From the NCBI GenBank assembly GCA_945928585.1, contig CAMENQ010000020.1:1-13384 (forward strand): a DNA stretch of 13,384 nt, read 5' to 3'. The stretch's first letter is position 1; each line of letters begins with the position of its first letter. Below, piece by piece: positions 1 through 7,991 of the stretch. The translations under genes were made by a program, and so were the position numbers. The notes beneath the pieces were generated by a model that searched no databases, was not told the origin of the DNA, and saw only the letters and a program-made list of their open reading frames with translations. This DNA is from an uncultured Roseburia sp. GTDB taxonomy: Bacteria > Bacillota > Clostridia > Lachnospirales > Lachnospiraceae.

Positions 1-18
1 AATTTTTATATACAATTC

Positions 19-47
19 TTGACTTGAGGTATCATTTAATATAAAAT
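19..47 (+). promoter_or_regulatory. sigma-A-type promoter of the purine genes
   Basis: The -35 box TTGACT (19-24) and the -10 box TAAAAT (42-47) are separated by exactly 17 nt. Transcription would start near position 54 and leave an untranslated leader of about 40 nt before purE. That leader is too short to hold a purine riboswitch, and none is visible. The purE ribosome site AAGGAGA lies at 79-85, 7 nt before the ATG. Confidence 0.75.
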
Positions 48-51
48 GATA
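30..51. promoter_or_regulatory. candidate operator: inverted repeat over the purE -10 box
   Basis: TATCATTT (30-37) and AAATGATA (44-51) are perfect 8-nt inverted arms around a 6-nt centre. The right arm overlaps the -10 box at 42-47. A repressor bound here would block RNA polymerase. It does not resemble the Bacillus PurR PurBox as I know it. In AT-rich DNA a dyad of this size could arise by chance, so the regulatory role is inference. Confidence 0.35.
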
Positions 52-92
52 TAAGTAAAAATAGTAAAAGAGATTAAAAAGGAGATAAAAGC

Positions 93-599
93 ATGGCTAA
101 AGTTGGAATTATCATGGGAAGCGACTCAGACCTTGCCATTATGGGAAAGGCAGCAGATGTTTTAGAAGAATTAGGTATTGATTATGAGATGACTATTATA
201 TCAGCTCACAGAATGCCTGATATTTTTTATGACTATGCAAAGTCAGCAGAGGATAAGGGTATTAAGGTTATAATTGCAGGAGCAGGCGGAGCAGCACACT
301 TACCTGGTATGTGCGCAGCTATATTCCCAATGCCTGTAGTTGGCGTTCCTATTCATACAAAGTCACTTGGTGGTGTAGATTCTCTTTATTCTATAGTACA
401 GATGCCAAGTGGTATTCCGGTAGCTACAGTGGCTATAGACGGAGCTGCAAACGCAGGACTTCTTGCAGCAAAGATACTTGCTACATCTGACGAAGAGCTT
501 TTAGGAAAACTTAAAAAGTATTCAGAAAACATGAAGGCAAAGGTAGTAGCAAAGGCTGAAAAGCTTGAGCAGAAGGGATATAAGCATTATAACGATTAA
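93..599 (+). CDS. purE: N5-carboxyaminoimidazole ribonucleotide mutase, class I PurE
   Basis: This cytosolic enzyme moves the carboxyl group of N5-CAIR to C4 to give CAIR in de novo purine synthesis. The 168-residue length is normal for a bacterial class I PurE. The N-terminus has the nucleotide-binding GSDSD segment (residues 9-13). SAHR (37-40) carries the expected catalytic His39. [12 protein letters not shown] loop and a [20 protein letters not shown] segment follow, all diagnostic of the family. The ATG is supported by AAGGAGA 7 nt upstream. It is the first gene after the promoter at 19-47 and precedes purM by 73 nt. Its usual partner purK is not in the window. Confidence 0.97.
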   Translation: MAKVGIIMGSDSDLAIMGKAADVLEELGIDYEMTIISAHRMPDIFYDYAKSAEDKGIKVIIAGAGGAAHLPGMCAAIFPMPVVGVPIHTKSLGGVDSLYSIVQMPSGIPVATVAIDGAANAGLLAAKILATSDEELLGKLKKYSENMKAKVVAKAEKLEQKGYKHYND

Positions 600-672
600 T
601 AAGCGGATAATGAAACTATAAAAATAAAGCAAATCATATTAAAAAGATATGAAAAAGAAAGGATAAAAAGAA

Positions 673-1698
673 ATGGATTACAAAAAGGCAGGAGTTGACA
701 TTGAGGCAGGTTATAAGTCAGTAGAGCTTATGAAGGAGCATATTAAAAAGACCATGAGACCTGAGGTTTTAGGTGGCATAGGCGGCTTTTCGGGAGCTTT
801 TGACATGAGTGCTTTTAAGAATATGGAAGAGCCTGTTCTTCTTTCAGGAACAGATGGTGTAGGTACAAAGCTTAAGCTTGCATTCCTTTTAAACAAGCAT
901 GATACAGTAGGTATTGACTGTGTTGCCATGTGTGTAAATGATGTGGCATGTGCAGGCGGTGAACCGTTATTTTTCCTTGATTATATAGCATGCGGAAAGA
1001 ATGAGCCTGAGAAAATAGCATCCATAGTAAGCGGTGTGGCAGAGGGCTGTGCTCAGGCAGGAGCAGCACTTATCGGTGGAGAAACAGCAGAAATGCCGGG
1101 CTTTTATCCTGTAGATGAGTATGACCTTGCAGGATTTGCAGTTGGTGTTGTAGATAAGAAGAACCTTATTACAGGACAGAGCATAAAGGCGGGAGACACA
1201 CTTATAGGTATAGCCAGCAGTGGTGTACACAGCAACGGCTTTTCTCTCGTAAGAAATGTATTCAAAATGACAGAGGAAGCATTAAATACATATTATGATT
1301 CACTTGGAAAGACACTTGGTGAAGCATTGATTGCACCTACAAAGATTTATGTTAAGGCACTTAGAAGTGTTAAGGAAGCCGGCGTTGTTATAAAGGGCTG
1401 CAGCCATATTACAGGAGGCGGTTTCTATGAGAACATTCCAAGAATGCTGCCTGATGGCATAAGAGCTGTGATAAGCAAAAACAGCTATGAGGTACCACCT
1501 ATCTTTAAGATGCTTTCTACTGACGGTGATGTTGCAGAGCACATGATGTACAATACCTTTAATATGGGTATCGGTATGGTCCTTGCAGTAGATCCGGCAG
1601 ATGCTGATAAGACTATGGCAGCACTTAAAGCAGCAGGCGAGGAGTGCTTCATTATCGGACAGACAGAGGCAGGCGAAAAGGGAGTAACATTATGCTAA
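673..1698 (+). CDS. purM: phosphoribosylformylglycinamidine cyclo-ligase (AIR synthetase)
   Basis: PurM closes formylglycinamidine ribonucleotide to AIR, using ATP, in the cytosol. The product is 341 residues, close to the usual 345 or so. Family signatures include [13 protein letters not shown] (residues 58-70, ATP/Mg binding), [31 protein letters not shown] (135-145), [16 protein letters not shown], and [24 protein letters not shown] ribosome site precedes the ATG. Its last codons overlap the purN start (ATGCTAA, 1692-1698), so purM and purN are likely translationally coupled. It consumes FGAM made from the FGAR that follows PurN action, and it supplies the AIR that feeds the PurK/PurE step, so the gene grouping is functionally coherent. 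Confidence 0.97.
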   Translation: MDYKKAGVDIEAGYKSVELMKEHIKKTMRPEVLGGIGGFSGAFDMSAFKNMEEPVLLSGTDGVGTKLKLAFLLNKHDTVGIDCVAMCVNDVACAGGEPLFFLDYIACGKNEPEKIASIVSGVAEGCAQAGAALIGGETAEMPGFYPVDEYDLAGFAVGVVDKKNLITGQSIKAGDTLIGIASSGVHSNGFSLVRNVFKMTEEALNTYYDSLGKTLGEALIAPTKIYVKALRSVKEAGVVIKGCSHITGGGFYENIPRMLPDGIRAVISKNSYEVPPIFKMLSTDGDVAEHMMYNTFNMGIGMVLAVDPADADKTMAALKAAGEECFIIGQTEAGEKGVTLC

Positions 1699-2321
1699 GA
1701 ATAGGTGTGCTTGTATCAGGCGGAGGAACAAACCTTCAGGCTGTTATTGATGCCATAAAGTCAGGAAAGATAACAAATGCTTCCATAGAGGTTGTTATAA
1801 GCAATAATCCAAATGCTTACGCACTTACAAGAGCTAAGGAAAATAACATAGACAGTATATGTATATCACCGAAGACATTTGAGACAAGAGATGAGTTTAA
1901 TGAAGCTCTTTTATCAAAGCTTAAGGAATACAGTCTTGACCTTATAGTCCTTGCAGGCTGTATGGTAGTACTGCCACAGATGCTTATACAGGAGTATAGA
2001 AACAGGATTATAAATATACATCCGTCACTTATACCATCATTCTGCGGTACAGGCTATTATGGTCTTAAGGTGCATGAGCGTGTGTTGGAGAGAGGCGTAA
2101 AGGTCACGGGAGCCACATGTCATTTTGTGGATGAAGGCACAGATACAGGGCCTATCATAGCTCAAAAAGCCGTAGAGGTTTTAGATGATGATACACCTGA
2201 GATTTTACAGCGCAGGGTTATGGAGCAGGCAGAGTGGATTATTATGCCGCAGGCCATAGATGATATTGCAAACGGACGCATCAGTATTGTTGATGGAAAG
2301 GTTAAGCATATAAAAAAGTAA
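1692..2321 (+). CDS. purN: phosphoribosylglycinamide formyltransferase
   Basis: PurN transfers a formyl group from 10-formyl-THF to GAR to give FGAR. I start the gene at ATG 1692, giving 209 residues. The open frame runs upstream to 1644, but that part lies inside purM and is not conserved, while [16 protein letters not shown] is the normal PurN N-terminus. The catalytic set is visible: Asn108 and His110 in [11 protein letters not shown], and the acidic [12 protein letters not shown] segment (144 onward). The stretch [15 protein letters not shown] in place of the proteobacterial GLHAH-type sequence is typical of clostridial PurN. It overlaps purM by 7 nt. A short gap with a weak 5-bp hairpin separates it from purD. 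Confidence 0.96.
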   Translation: MLRIGVLVSGGGTNLQAVIDAIKSGKITNASIEVVISNNPNAYALTRAKENNIDSICISPKTFETRDEFNEALLSKLKEYSLDLIVLAGCMVVLPQMLIQEYRNRIINIHPSLIPSFCGTGYYGLKVHERVLERGVKVTGATCHFVDEGTDTGPIIAQKAVEVLDDDTPEILQRRVMEQAEWIIMPQAIDDIANGRISIVDGKVKHIKK

Positions 2322-2379
2322 GATAAAAAAGTGGCAGACAGCCACATGATTGAAAACGTATTTTAGAAAGGACAAAACC

Positions 2380-3651
2380 ATGAAAGTTTTAATAGTAGGC
2401 AGTGGCGGCAGAGAGCATGCCATAGCATGGAAGGTAGCTAAAAGTCCAAAGGTAGATAAGATATATTGTGCACCGGGCAATGCAGGCATAAGTGAATTTG
2501 CTGAATGTGTAGACATAAAGGCAATGGAATTTGACAAGCTTGTAGCATTTGCAAAAGAAAAAGAAATAGACCTTACTGTTATAGGTATGGATGACCCGCT
2601 TGTGGGCGGTATTGTAGATGAATTTGAAAAGGTAGGATTAAGAGTATTCGGTCCTAGAAAAAATGCAGCCATACTTGAAGGCTCAAAGGCATTTTCAAAA
2701 GATTTGATGAAAAAGTACAATATACCTACAGCAGCCTATGAAAGCTTTAATACACCTGAGGCGGCACTTGAGTATCTTGAAACCTCAGATTATCCTATAG
2801 TTTTAAAGGCGGACGGACTTGCACTTGGAAAGGGTGTTCTTATCTGTAACACAAAGGAGGAAGCAAAGGAAGGTGTAAAGACTCTTATGCTGGACAAGCA
2901 GTTTGGTGATGCAGGAAACACCATAGTCATAGAGGAATTTATGACAGGAAGGGAAGTGTCGGTTCTGTCATTTGTTGACGGAAACACCATAAAGATAATG
3001 ACATCTGCCCAGGATCACAAGAGGGCAAAGGATGGTGATAAGGGCTTAAATACAGGCGGTATGGGTACATTTTCACCTAGTCCTTTCTATACGGCAGAAG
3101 TAGATGAATTCTGCAAAAAGTACATATATCAGCCGACAGTCGATGCCATGAAGGCAGAAGGAAGAGTATTTAAGGGAATAATCTTCTTCGGACTTATGCT
3201 TACTGAAAAGGGACCAAAAGTGCTTGAGTATAATGCAAGATTCGGAGATCCGGAAACACAGGTAGTTCTTCCTCGTATGAAGAATGATATAGTAGAAGTA
3301 TTTGAAGCATGTATAGACGGTACACTTGATAAGATAGATTTACAGTTTGAGGATAATGCGGCAGTATGTGTTGTGCTTGCATCTGACGGTTATCCAGAGC
3401 ATTACGAAAAGGGATTCCCTATTACGGGACTTGAGAATTTTAAGGACAAAGATGATTACTTTGTTTTCCACGCAGGTACAAAGTTTGAGGGAGATACCAT
3501 TGTCACAAACGGAGGACGAGTACTTGGCGTGACAGCAAAGGGAAGTGATTTAAAAACAGCCAGAGCTAACGCATATGAGGCTGTAAAGCTTGTGTCCTTT
3601 GAGAACAAATATATGAGAAACGACATTGGAAAAGCTATAGATGAAGCGTAA
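2380..3651 (+). CDS. purD: phosphoribosylamine-glycine ligase (GAR synthetase)
   Basis: PurD joins glycine to phosphoribosylamine with ATP to make GAR, the substrate of PurN. I choose ATG 2380, giving 423 residues: it has AGAAAGGA just upstream and begins directly with MKVLIVGSGGREHA, the family N-terminus. The frame is open 10 codons further upstream with no ribosome site. ATP-grasp features are clear: DYPIVLKADGLALGKGV, EEFMTGREVSVLSFVDG, GLNTGGMGTFSPSP from about residue 222, and LEYNARFGDPETQ with Asn285. The last coding bases overlap a spurious upstream ATG (3641) in the frame of the next gene. The real next start is 31 nt beyond the stop. Confidence 0.97.
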   Translation: MKVLIVGSGGREHAIAWKVAKSPKVDKIYCAPGNAGISEFAECVDIKAMEFDKLVAFAKEKEIDLTVIGMDDPLVGGIVDEFEKVGLRVFGPRKNAAILEGSKAFSKDLMKKYNIPTAAYESFNTPEAALEYLETSDYPIVLKADGLALGKGVLICNTKEEAKEGVKTLMLDKQFGDAGNTIVIEEFMTGREVSVLSFVDGNTIKIMTSAQDHKRAKDGDKGLNTGGMGTFSPSPFYTAEVDEFCKKYIYQPTVDAMKAEGRVFKGIIFFGLMLTEKGPKVLEYNARFGDPETQVVLPRMKNDIVEVFEACIDGTLDKIDLQFEDNAAVCVVLASDGYPEHYEKGFPITGLENFKDKDDYFVFHAGTKFEGDTIVTNGGRVLGVTAKGSDLKTARANAYEAVKLVSFENKYMRNDIGKAIDEA

Positions 3652-3682
3652 GCTCATATATGTGAGTGAGAGAGGAAATAAA

Positions 3683-5863
3683 ATGCATTTAAGGGTAGAC
3701 AGAAAATATTTCCATAGAGTAAAGACCAATATCATATGCCACTTAATCATAGTGGCATTGATAAGTGGTCTTTTTGCGTTTTCAGTACAGAATAATGCAT
3801 ATGGTTATACGGATAAAACAGGTGTTGTGGTTGATATTGTAACTACACTTAATGTAAGAAGTGACGCCGGTAAAGGTTACGGCATAGTCGGTTCATTGAC
3901 GAACGGTTATGTTGTTACTATAAAAGGCGAAAAATATGCATCAAACGGAGCTTTGTGGTACAATGTTACATATGTTGATACAAGCGGAAAAACTGTTACG
4001 GGTTATGTATCAGGTACATATATAAAGATTCTGGATGATATACAATATGAACCGGATGCAGATTTTGAACAGTATATGACATCACAGGGATTTCCGGAAA
4101 GTTACAAAAACGGATTAAGATTACTACATGCAAAATATCCGAACTGGGTATTTTTGGCAGATAACATAGATTTGGATTTTAATACTGTGGTGGATAATGA
4201 ATATAAGATAAACCCGGGAAGTGAAAACTACGCTATGGGAAGAAGCCTTATATCCATCAATTCCATATCTTCATGGAAATCAACAGATACAAAGGCATAT
4301 GACTGGAGCACAGGCAAATGGTACGGTTTTGACGGAAACAGCTGGGTGGCAGCATCGAGAGAACTGGTGGCATATGCGTTAGACCCAAGAAATTTTCTTG
4401 ATGAAACATATATTTTCCAGTTTGAGTCATTATCCTATGAGCCGTCATATCAGACAGCAGAGGGACTTAGCGCACTTACGGCAGGAAAGTTTTTGTCAAC
4501 AGGTAAAATATCTGATGACAATGGAGGAGAAATGACATACATAGATGCCATCATGAGTGCAGCAAATATTTCAGGAGCCAGTCCCTTTTATCTGGCGGCA
4601 AGTATTGTGCAGGAAATAGGCTCAAACGGAAACAGCGGAAGTATTTCGGGAACTGAGGCAGGCTACGAAGGATATTACAATTATTACAATATAGGAGCCT
4701 ACACAGGAGGAGGACGCACAGCCATTCAAAATGGTCTTTTGTATGCTATGGGTACTGACGCGGCTACATACAGACCATGGAATACAAGGTATAAGGCTAT
4801 AGTAGGCGGAGCAGTTTGGACAGCCAAAAATTACATAAGCAGGGGACAGGACACACTTTATTATAAAAAATTTGATTTTGTTGATACACCATATACTCAT
4901 CAGTATATGACGCATATTATAGGTGCAAGGCAGGAAGCGGTCACATCATCAAAAGGTTATACGGAGGATATGAAAAAGACATTAAAACTTGTTTTTAAAA
5001 TACCCGTATTTAAAAATATGCCGGAGACCGTATGTGCCATACCTACAAAGGACGGCAGCCCCAACAACGTGCTTTCGGGACTTTCAGTTGATGGAATTTC
5101 CATAACACCTTCATTTAATATGTTTACATCGAAATATGATGCCATAGTTGAAAATAGTGTAAAACAAATAAACATTTCAGCAAAAGCTGTAGACGGAAAG
5201 GCAGTGGTGTCCGGTGCAGGAAAACATACCTTAAAGGAAGGAAACAATGATATTACCATAGCTGTTAAAGCTGAAAATGGTGATATAAGAAATTATGTAA
5301 TATCTGTTGTAAGAAAGTCTTCGTCAGGAGGAAATAATAATACAGATGATTCTACAACAGATAACACAACGGATAATACTACAGAGAATAACGTAAATAC
5401 AGGCGGAGAAAGTGATACAACCCAGGATTTAAAACCGAAAGTCACCATAAAAGGAGCAGCTTTAAATGAGACAGAAAAAATTATTACGGGAATATCGGTT
5501 TCTACTACAACTGAACAGCTGAAATCATGTATTTCAGTTGAGAATGGAACAGTAAAGATTACAGACAAAAACGGTACAGAAAAGCAGGGAGTAGCCGGTA
5601 CAGGTGATAAGGTGCGGATATACAGCAGTGATGGTAACTTATATTCAGAGTATAATGTTATCATTTATGGAGACATAAACGGAGACGGAGAAATTACTGT
5701 AAAAGATGCACTGATGGTAAGAAAGCATATTCTTGGTATGGAAAGTTTAAGTGGAAGTGCAGCACAGGCAGCAAACGTAAACAGGCAGAATGACGGGATT
5801 ACCGTAAAGGATGCATTGCTTATAAGAAAGCATGTACTTGGAATGGATAAAATTGTTCAATAA
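3683..5863 (+). CDS. secreted SH3b/GH73-type N-acetylglucosaminidase with C-terminal dockerin
   Basis: This is a probable secreted peptidoglycan hydrolase of 726 residues. ATG 3683 is preferred because AGAGGA lies 6 nt upstream and the product then starts with a good signal peptide (basic start, hydrophobic core about 15-35, likely cleavage after NNAYG). In order I see an SH3b cell-wall domain (about 47-116), a glucosaminidase domain with the expected catalytic Glu311 in LAASIVQEIGSNG, a cadherin-like beta-sandwich (about 462-545), an Asn/Thr-rich linker (547-587), a small beta module, and a type I dockerin-like pair (664-726). The first calcium loop, DINGDGEITVKD, is near canonical; the second is irregular. 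The GH73 assignment is by motif and context. A terminator-like hairpin lies within its signal-peptide codons. The next gene encodes a cohesin, a likely binding partner. Confidence 0.88.
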   Translation: MHLRVDRKYFHRVKTNIICHLIIVALISGLFAFSVQNNAYGYTDKTGVVVDIVTTLNVRSDAGKGYGIVGSLTNGYVVTIKGEKYASNGALWYNVTYVDTSGKTVTGYVSGTYIKILDDIQYEPDADFEQYMTSQGFPESYKNGLRLLHAKYPNWVFLADNIDLDFNTVVDNEYKINPGSENYAMGRSLISINSISSWKSTDTKAYDWSTGKWYGFDGNSWVAASRELVAYALDPRNFLDETYIFQFESLSYEPSYQTAEGLSALTAGKFLSTGKISDDNGGEMTYIDAIMSAANISGASPFYLAASIVQEIGSNGNSGSISGTEAGYEGYYNYYNIGAYTGGGRTAIQNGLLYAMGTDAATYRPWNTRYKAIVGGAVWTAKNYISRGQDTLYYKKFDFVDTPYTHQYMTHIIGARQEAVTSSKGYTEDMKKTLKLVFKIPVFKNMPETVCAIPTKDGSPNNVLSGLSVDGISITPSFNMFTSKYDAIVENSVKQINISAKAVDGKAVVSGAGKHTLKEGNNDITIAVKAENGDIRNYVISVVRKSSSGGNNNTDDSTTDNTTDNTTENNVNTGGESDTTQDLKPKVTIKGAALNETEKIITGISVSTTTEQLKSCISVENGTVKITDKNGTEKQGVAGTGDKVRIYSSDGNLYSEYNVIIYGDINGDGEITVKDALMVRKHILGMESLSGSAAQAANVNRQNDGITVKDALLIRKHVLGMDKIVQ
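3721..3775 (+). terminator. intrinsic terminator-like hairpin inside signal-peptide codons
   Basis: AAAGACCA (3721-3728) pairs with TGGTCTTT (3766-3773). After a small internal loop, TATCA (3730-3734) pairs with TGATA (3759-3763). After a one-base bulge, ATGCCACT (3736-3743) pairs with AGTGGCAT (3751-3758), closing a 7-nt loop. That is about 21 bp, followed by TTTTT at 3771-3775. It is the only strong hairpin with a T-tract that I found downstream of the purine genes. It begins 38 nt after the start codon of the hydrolase gene, so translation of that gene could melt it. Confidence 0.65.
5348..5400 (+). repeat. Thr/Asp/Asn linker repeat
   Basis: A degenerate 9-nt coding repeat (Thr-Thr-Asp-Asn units drifting to Thr-Glu-Asn) gives a flexible hydrophilic linker between the cadherin-like domain and the dockerin part of the hydrolase. 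Such linkers are common between modules of secreted Gram-positive enzymes. Confidence 0.6.
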
Positions 5864-5886
5864 AATATATGAAGGAGAACATAAGA

Positions 5887-7980
5887 ATGAAAAATGGATT
5901 AAAAGCAAAGGAGTTGTTAAGAAGTACAATTGCATTAACTGTTTTTGCAGTATTTGCAGTACTTCTTAATGTTAAGGTGTATGGAGCTGATTTTAATGCA
6001 TCTGTATCATCAGGGGAGGCAACACAGGGAGAAAATGTTACTGTTACGGTAACTATGAGTTCAAGTGCCACAGTAGGTGCATATGATCTGGTACTGACAT
6101 ATGATGCAAATATACTTGAATATGTGTCAGGTGCAGATGGTGGCGGTGGCGGCTCCCTCAGATTATATAATGATTCCAATTATACAACCTCTTATACTAC
6201 AACCATTACATTTAAGGCAAAAGCAGCCGGAAGTACAAAAATATCCATAGTAAAGCAGGGTGATATTTGTGACATAGATTTAAATGATTTAACATTAAAG
6301 GCTACAGATGGAACGGTAACTGTAAAAGCACCTGTTACAGCTTCATCGAATGCAAATTTGTCTTCATTAAGTCTTATGGCAGTAAAAGGAGACGGCTGGT
6401 CAGGAAGTGTCACACTTATGCCTGAATTTTCAAAAGACGTAACATCTTATCAGCTATGGCTTGGTGGAGAATTTACAAAGCTTTCAATTTCAGCTGTGGC
6501 AGAGGATGGAAAAGCAAAAATATCCACAGCAGGAACGGACCTTGTGGCAGGACAGGATAATACGGCTACCATTTCAGTTACGGCAGAAGATGGAACTGTA
6601 AAGACATATACAATTATAGTACATGTAAGAGCAGTAGAAACACAGCCTGTTACTACAATAGAAGAAAATAACAATACTGAAACACCGGCAGAAACACCAG
6701 CAGAAACACCGGCTGAGGTTCCTACAGATAATCCTCAGGAGACTACGGCAGTTATTGAAAATCCTGATGTACCGGCTGACAGAAATATTACTATATCAGA
6801 TAAAGCATATACAGTAACAGATGTTGCAGAGGATTTAAGTATTCCGGAAGGTTTTGAAAGAACGGCAGTAAGCTGGAATGGAACAGAGGTAATGGGTGCT
6901 TCTGACCAGTCAGGGACACTTAAATTATTATATTTGAAAAATAATGAAACAGGAGAAGGAAGCTTCTTCGTATACAATAGTGAAAAATCATCATATATTC
7001 CTTTTTTGGCATATACCATTACACAGAGAACATATATTATGCTTATGGCAGATGACGACCTGATTTTTGATGGAAAAAAAGCCACTGAAAGTAAGGCTTT
7101 GGAACTTACAACACTTAATCTGTCAGACGGTTATGTAGACGCATATAAGTTAAAAAATGATGATAATATCTACATAGTAAAGGCTATGAATTGGGATAAT
7201 AAAATAGGATATTATTACTATAACATTAAGGATGGCAGCATGATTCCGTATTTTGATGTAGAAATACAGTCATCATCTGACAGTATACCGGCAAGTGTAA
7301 ATTCTGCAGAAAAGGAAAAATCTGATATAAAAACGGTGTTAAACTTTGTGCTTGCAGCAGTGTCAGTAATACTTCTGATAACAGGTATAGTCCTTGCGAC
7401 ATATACCAAAAAGCTGTTAAGAAGGCTGGCTGATGAAAGTGAAGAAGAAGACAGTGAATATGATGAAGATGAAGAAGATGACGACGACAGCGAATATGAT
7501 GAAGATGAAGAAGATGACGACGACAGCAGATACGTCGAAAACAGTAATGACGAAAGCAACGAATACTCCGAAGAAAGCAATGATGAGGGCATCAGGCACG
7601 TCGAAGACAATAATGACGATGACAGTGAATGGAATGAAGATGATAATGATGACAACAGCAAACATAAAAAAGATTTTGTTGCTGATGTAGAAAGTAAAAA
7701 TATTGAGTCAGAGGAAAGCTTTGTTCCTGAAATAGATATAGAAGCTGTAGTCAGTGCCGTAAATGATGAACTGGGTATAACAGTAAAAGAGCAGGAAACA
7801 CAGGCAGAAACACAAGAAGAAATGATAACTGCAAAAGAAAACGATACAATTTCAGAAAAGGAAGCAACAGATGTATCAGGAGAAAATACATCTGCAAAAC
7901 CGGAAACTAAGGAAGAAAATATGTCAGAGCAGGAGCTTGACAATGCCATAGATGACATATTAGGACAGCTTTTTAAGTAG
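5887..7980 (+). CDS. membrane-anchored cohesin-domain protein with acidic cytoplasmic tail
   Basis: I recognise a cohesin-like scaffold protein but no named gene. ATG 5887 (697 residues) has AAGGAG 9 nt upstream; the ATG at 5869 has no such site. Order: signal peptide (1-33, ending VKVYG), a cohesin-like domain (about 35-147, with GAYDLVLTYDANILEYVSG), a cadherin-like sandwich (about 156-248), a Pro/Thr/Glu linker with ETPA repeats, an unrecognised domain (about 301-459), one transmembrane helix (484-506) followed by KKLLRRL, then an acidic, probably disordered tail of about 180 residues. The positive stop after the helix puts the tail inside and the cohesin outside. It lies 23 nt after the dockerin hydrolase gene, which suggests the two bind each other. 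clpC follows 11 nt later. Confidence 0.82.
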   Translation: MKNGLKAKELLRSTIALTVFAVFAVLLNVKVYGADFNASVSSGEATQGENVTVTVTMSSSATVGAYDLVLTYDANILEYVSGADGGGGGSLRLYNDSNYTTSYTTTITFKAKAAGSTKISIVKQGDICDIDLNDLTLKATDGTVTVKAPVTASSNANLSSLSLMAVKGDGWSGSVTLMPEFSKDVTSYQLWLGGEFTKLSISAVAEDGKAKISTAGTDLVAGQDNTATISVTAEDGTVKTYTIIVHVRAVETQPVTTIEENNNTETPAETPAETPAEVPTDNPQETTAVIENPDVPADRNITISDKAYTVTDVAEDLSIPEGFERTAVSWNGTEVMGASDQSGTLKLLYLKNNETGEGSFFVYNSEKSSYIPFLAYTITQRTYIMLMADDDLIFDGKKATESKALELTTLNLSDGYVDAYKLKNDDNIYIVKAMNWDNKIGYYYYNIKDGSMIPYFDVEIQSSSDSIPASVNSAEKEKSDIKTVLNFVLAAVSVILLITGIVLATYTKKLLRRLADESEEEDSEYDEDEEDDDDSEYDEDEEDDDDSRYVENSNDESNEYSEESNDEGIRHVEDNNDDDSEWNEDDNDDNSKHKKDFVADVESKNIESEESFVPEIDIEAVVSAVNDELGITVKEQETQAETQEEMITAKENDTISEKEATDVSGENTSAKPETKEENMSEQELDNAIDDILGQLFK
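6679..6714 (+). repeat. three 12-nt repeats encoding ETPA
   Basis: Three tandem 12-nt units (6679-6690, 6691-6702, 6703-6714) differ only at third codon positions and encode Glu-Thr-Pro-Ala. They form part of the extracellular Pro/Thr/Glu linker of the cohesin protein. Confidence 0.85.
7453..7524 (+). repeat. 36-nt tandem duplication encoding an acidic block
   Basis: Two adjacent 36-nt copies (7453-7488 and 7489-7524) differ at a single base (AGT versus AGC in the first codon). Each encodes Ser-Glu-Tyr-Asp-Glu-Asp-Glu-Glu followed by four Asp, residues 523-534 and 535-546. The near identity points to a recent duplication, and unit number may vary between strains. GAC codons are locally enriched compared with the flanking GAT-rich sequence. 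Confidence 0.9.
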
Positions 7981-7991
7981 GAGGGAAGGAA

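Noticed and set aside
1..92. Purine riboswitch upstream of purE
   Set aside because: The predicted leader is about 40 nt and lacks the three-way junction; a complete aptamer would need more sequence than is available downstream of the promoter.
635..651. CATAT/ATATG inverted repeat in the purE-purM gap
   Set aside because: Five AT-rich pairs in an AT-rich spacer with no T-tract are expected by chance.
2331..2345. Small hairpin GTGGC-AGACA-GCCAC between purN and purD
   Set aside because: The stem is only 5 bp and no T-tract follows, so it is too weak to call a terminator. At most it is a minor processing or spacing element.
3641..3682. Upstream ATG extending the hydrolase by 14 residues into purD
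   Set aside because: It has no ribosome site and would put extra charged residues before the signal peptide. ATG 3683 has AGAGGA at proper spacing.
7433..7690. An 85-residue + strand frame of Lys/Met/Thr repeats
   Set aside because: It is a frame-shifted reading of the acidic repeat DNA inside the cohesin gene and only mirrors that repetitiveness.
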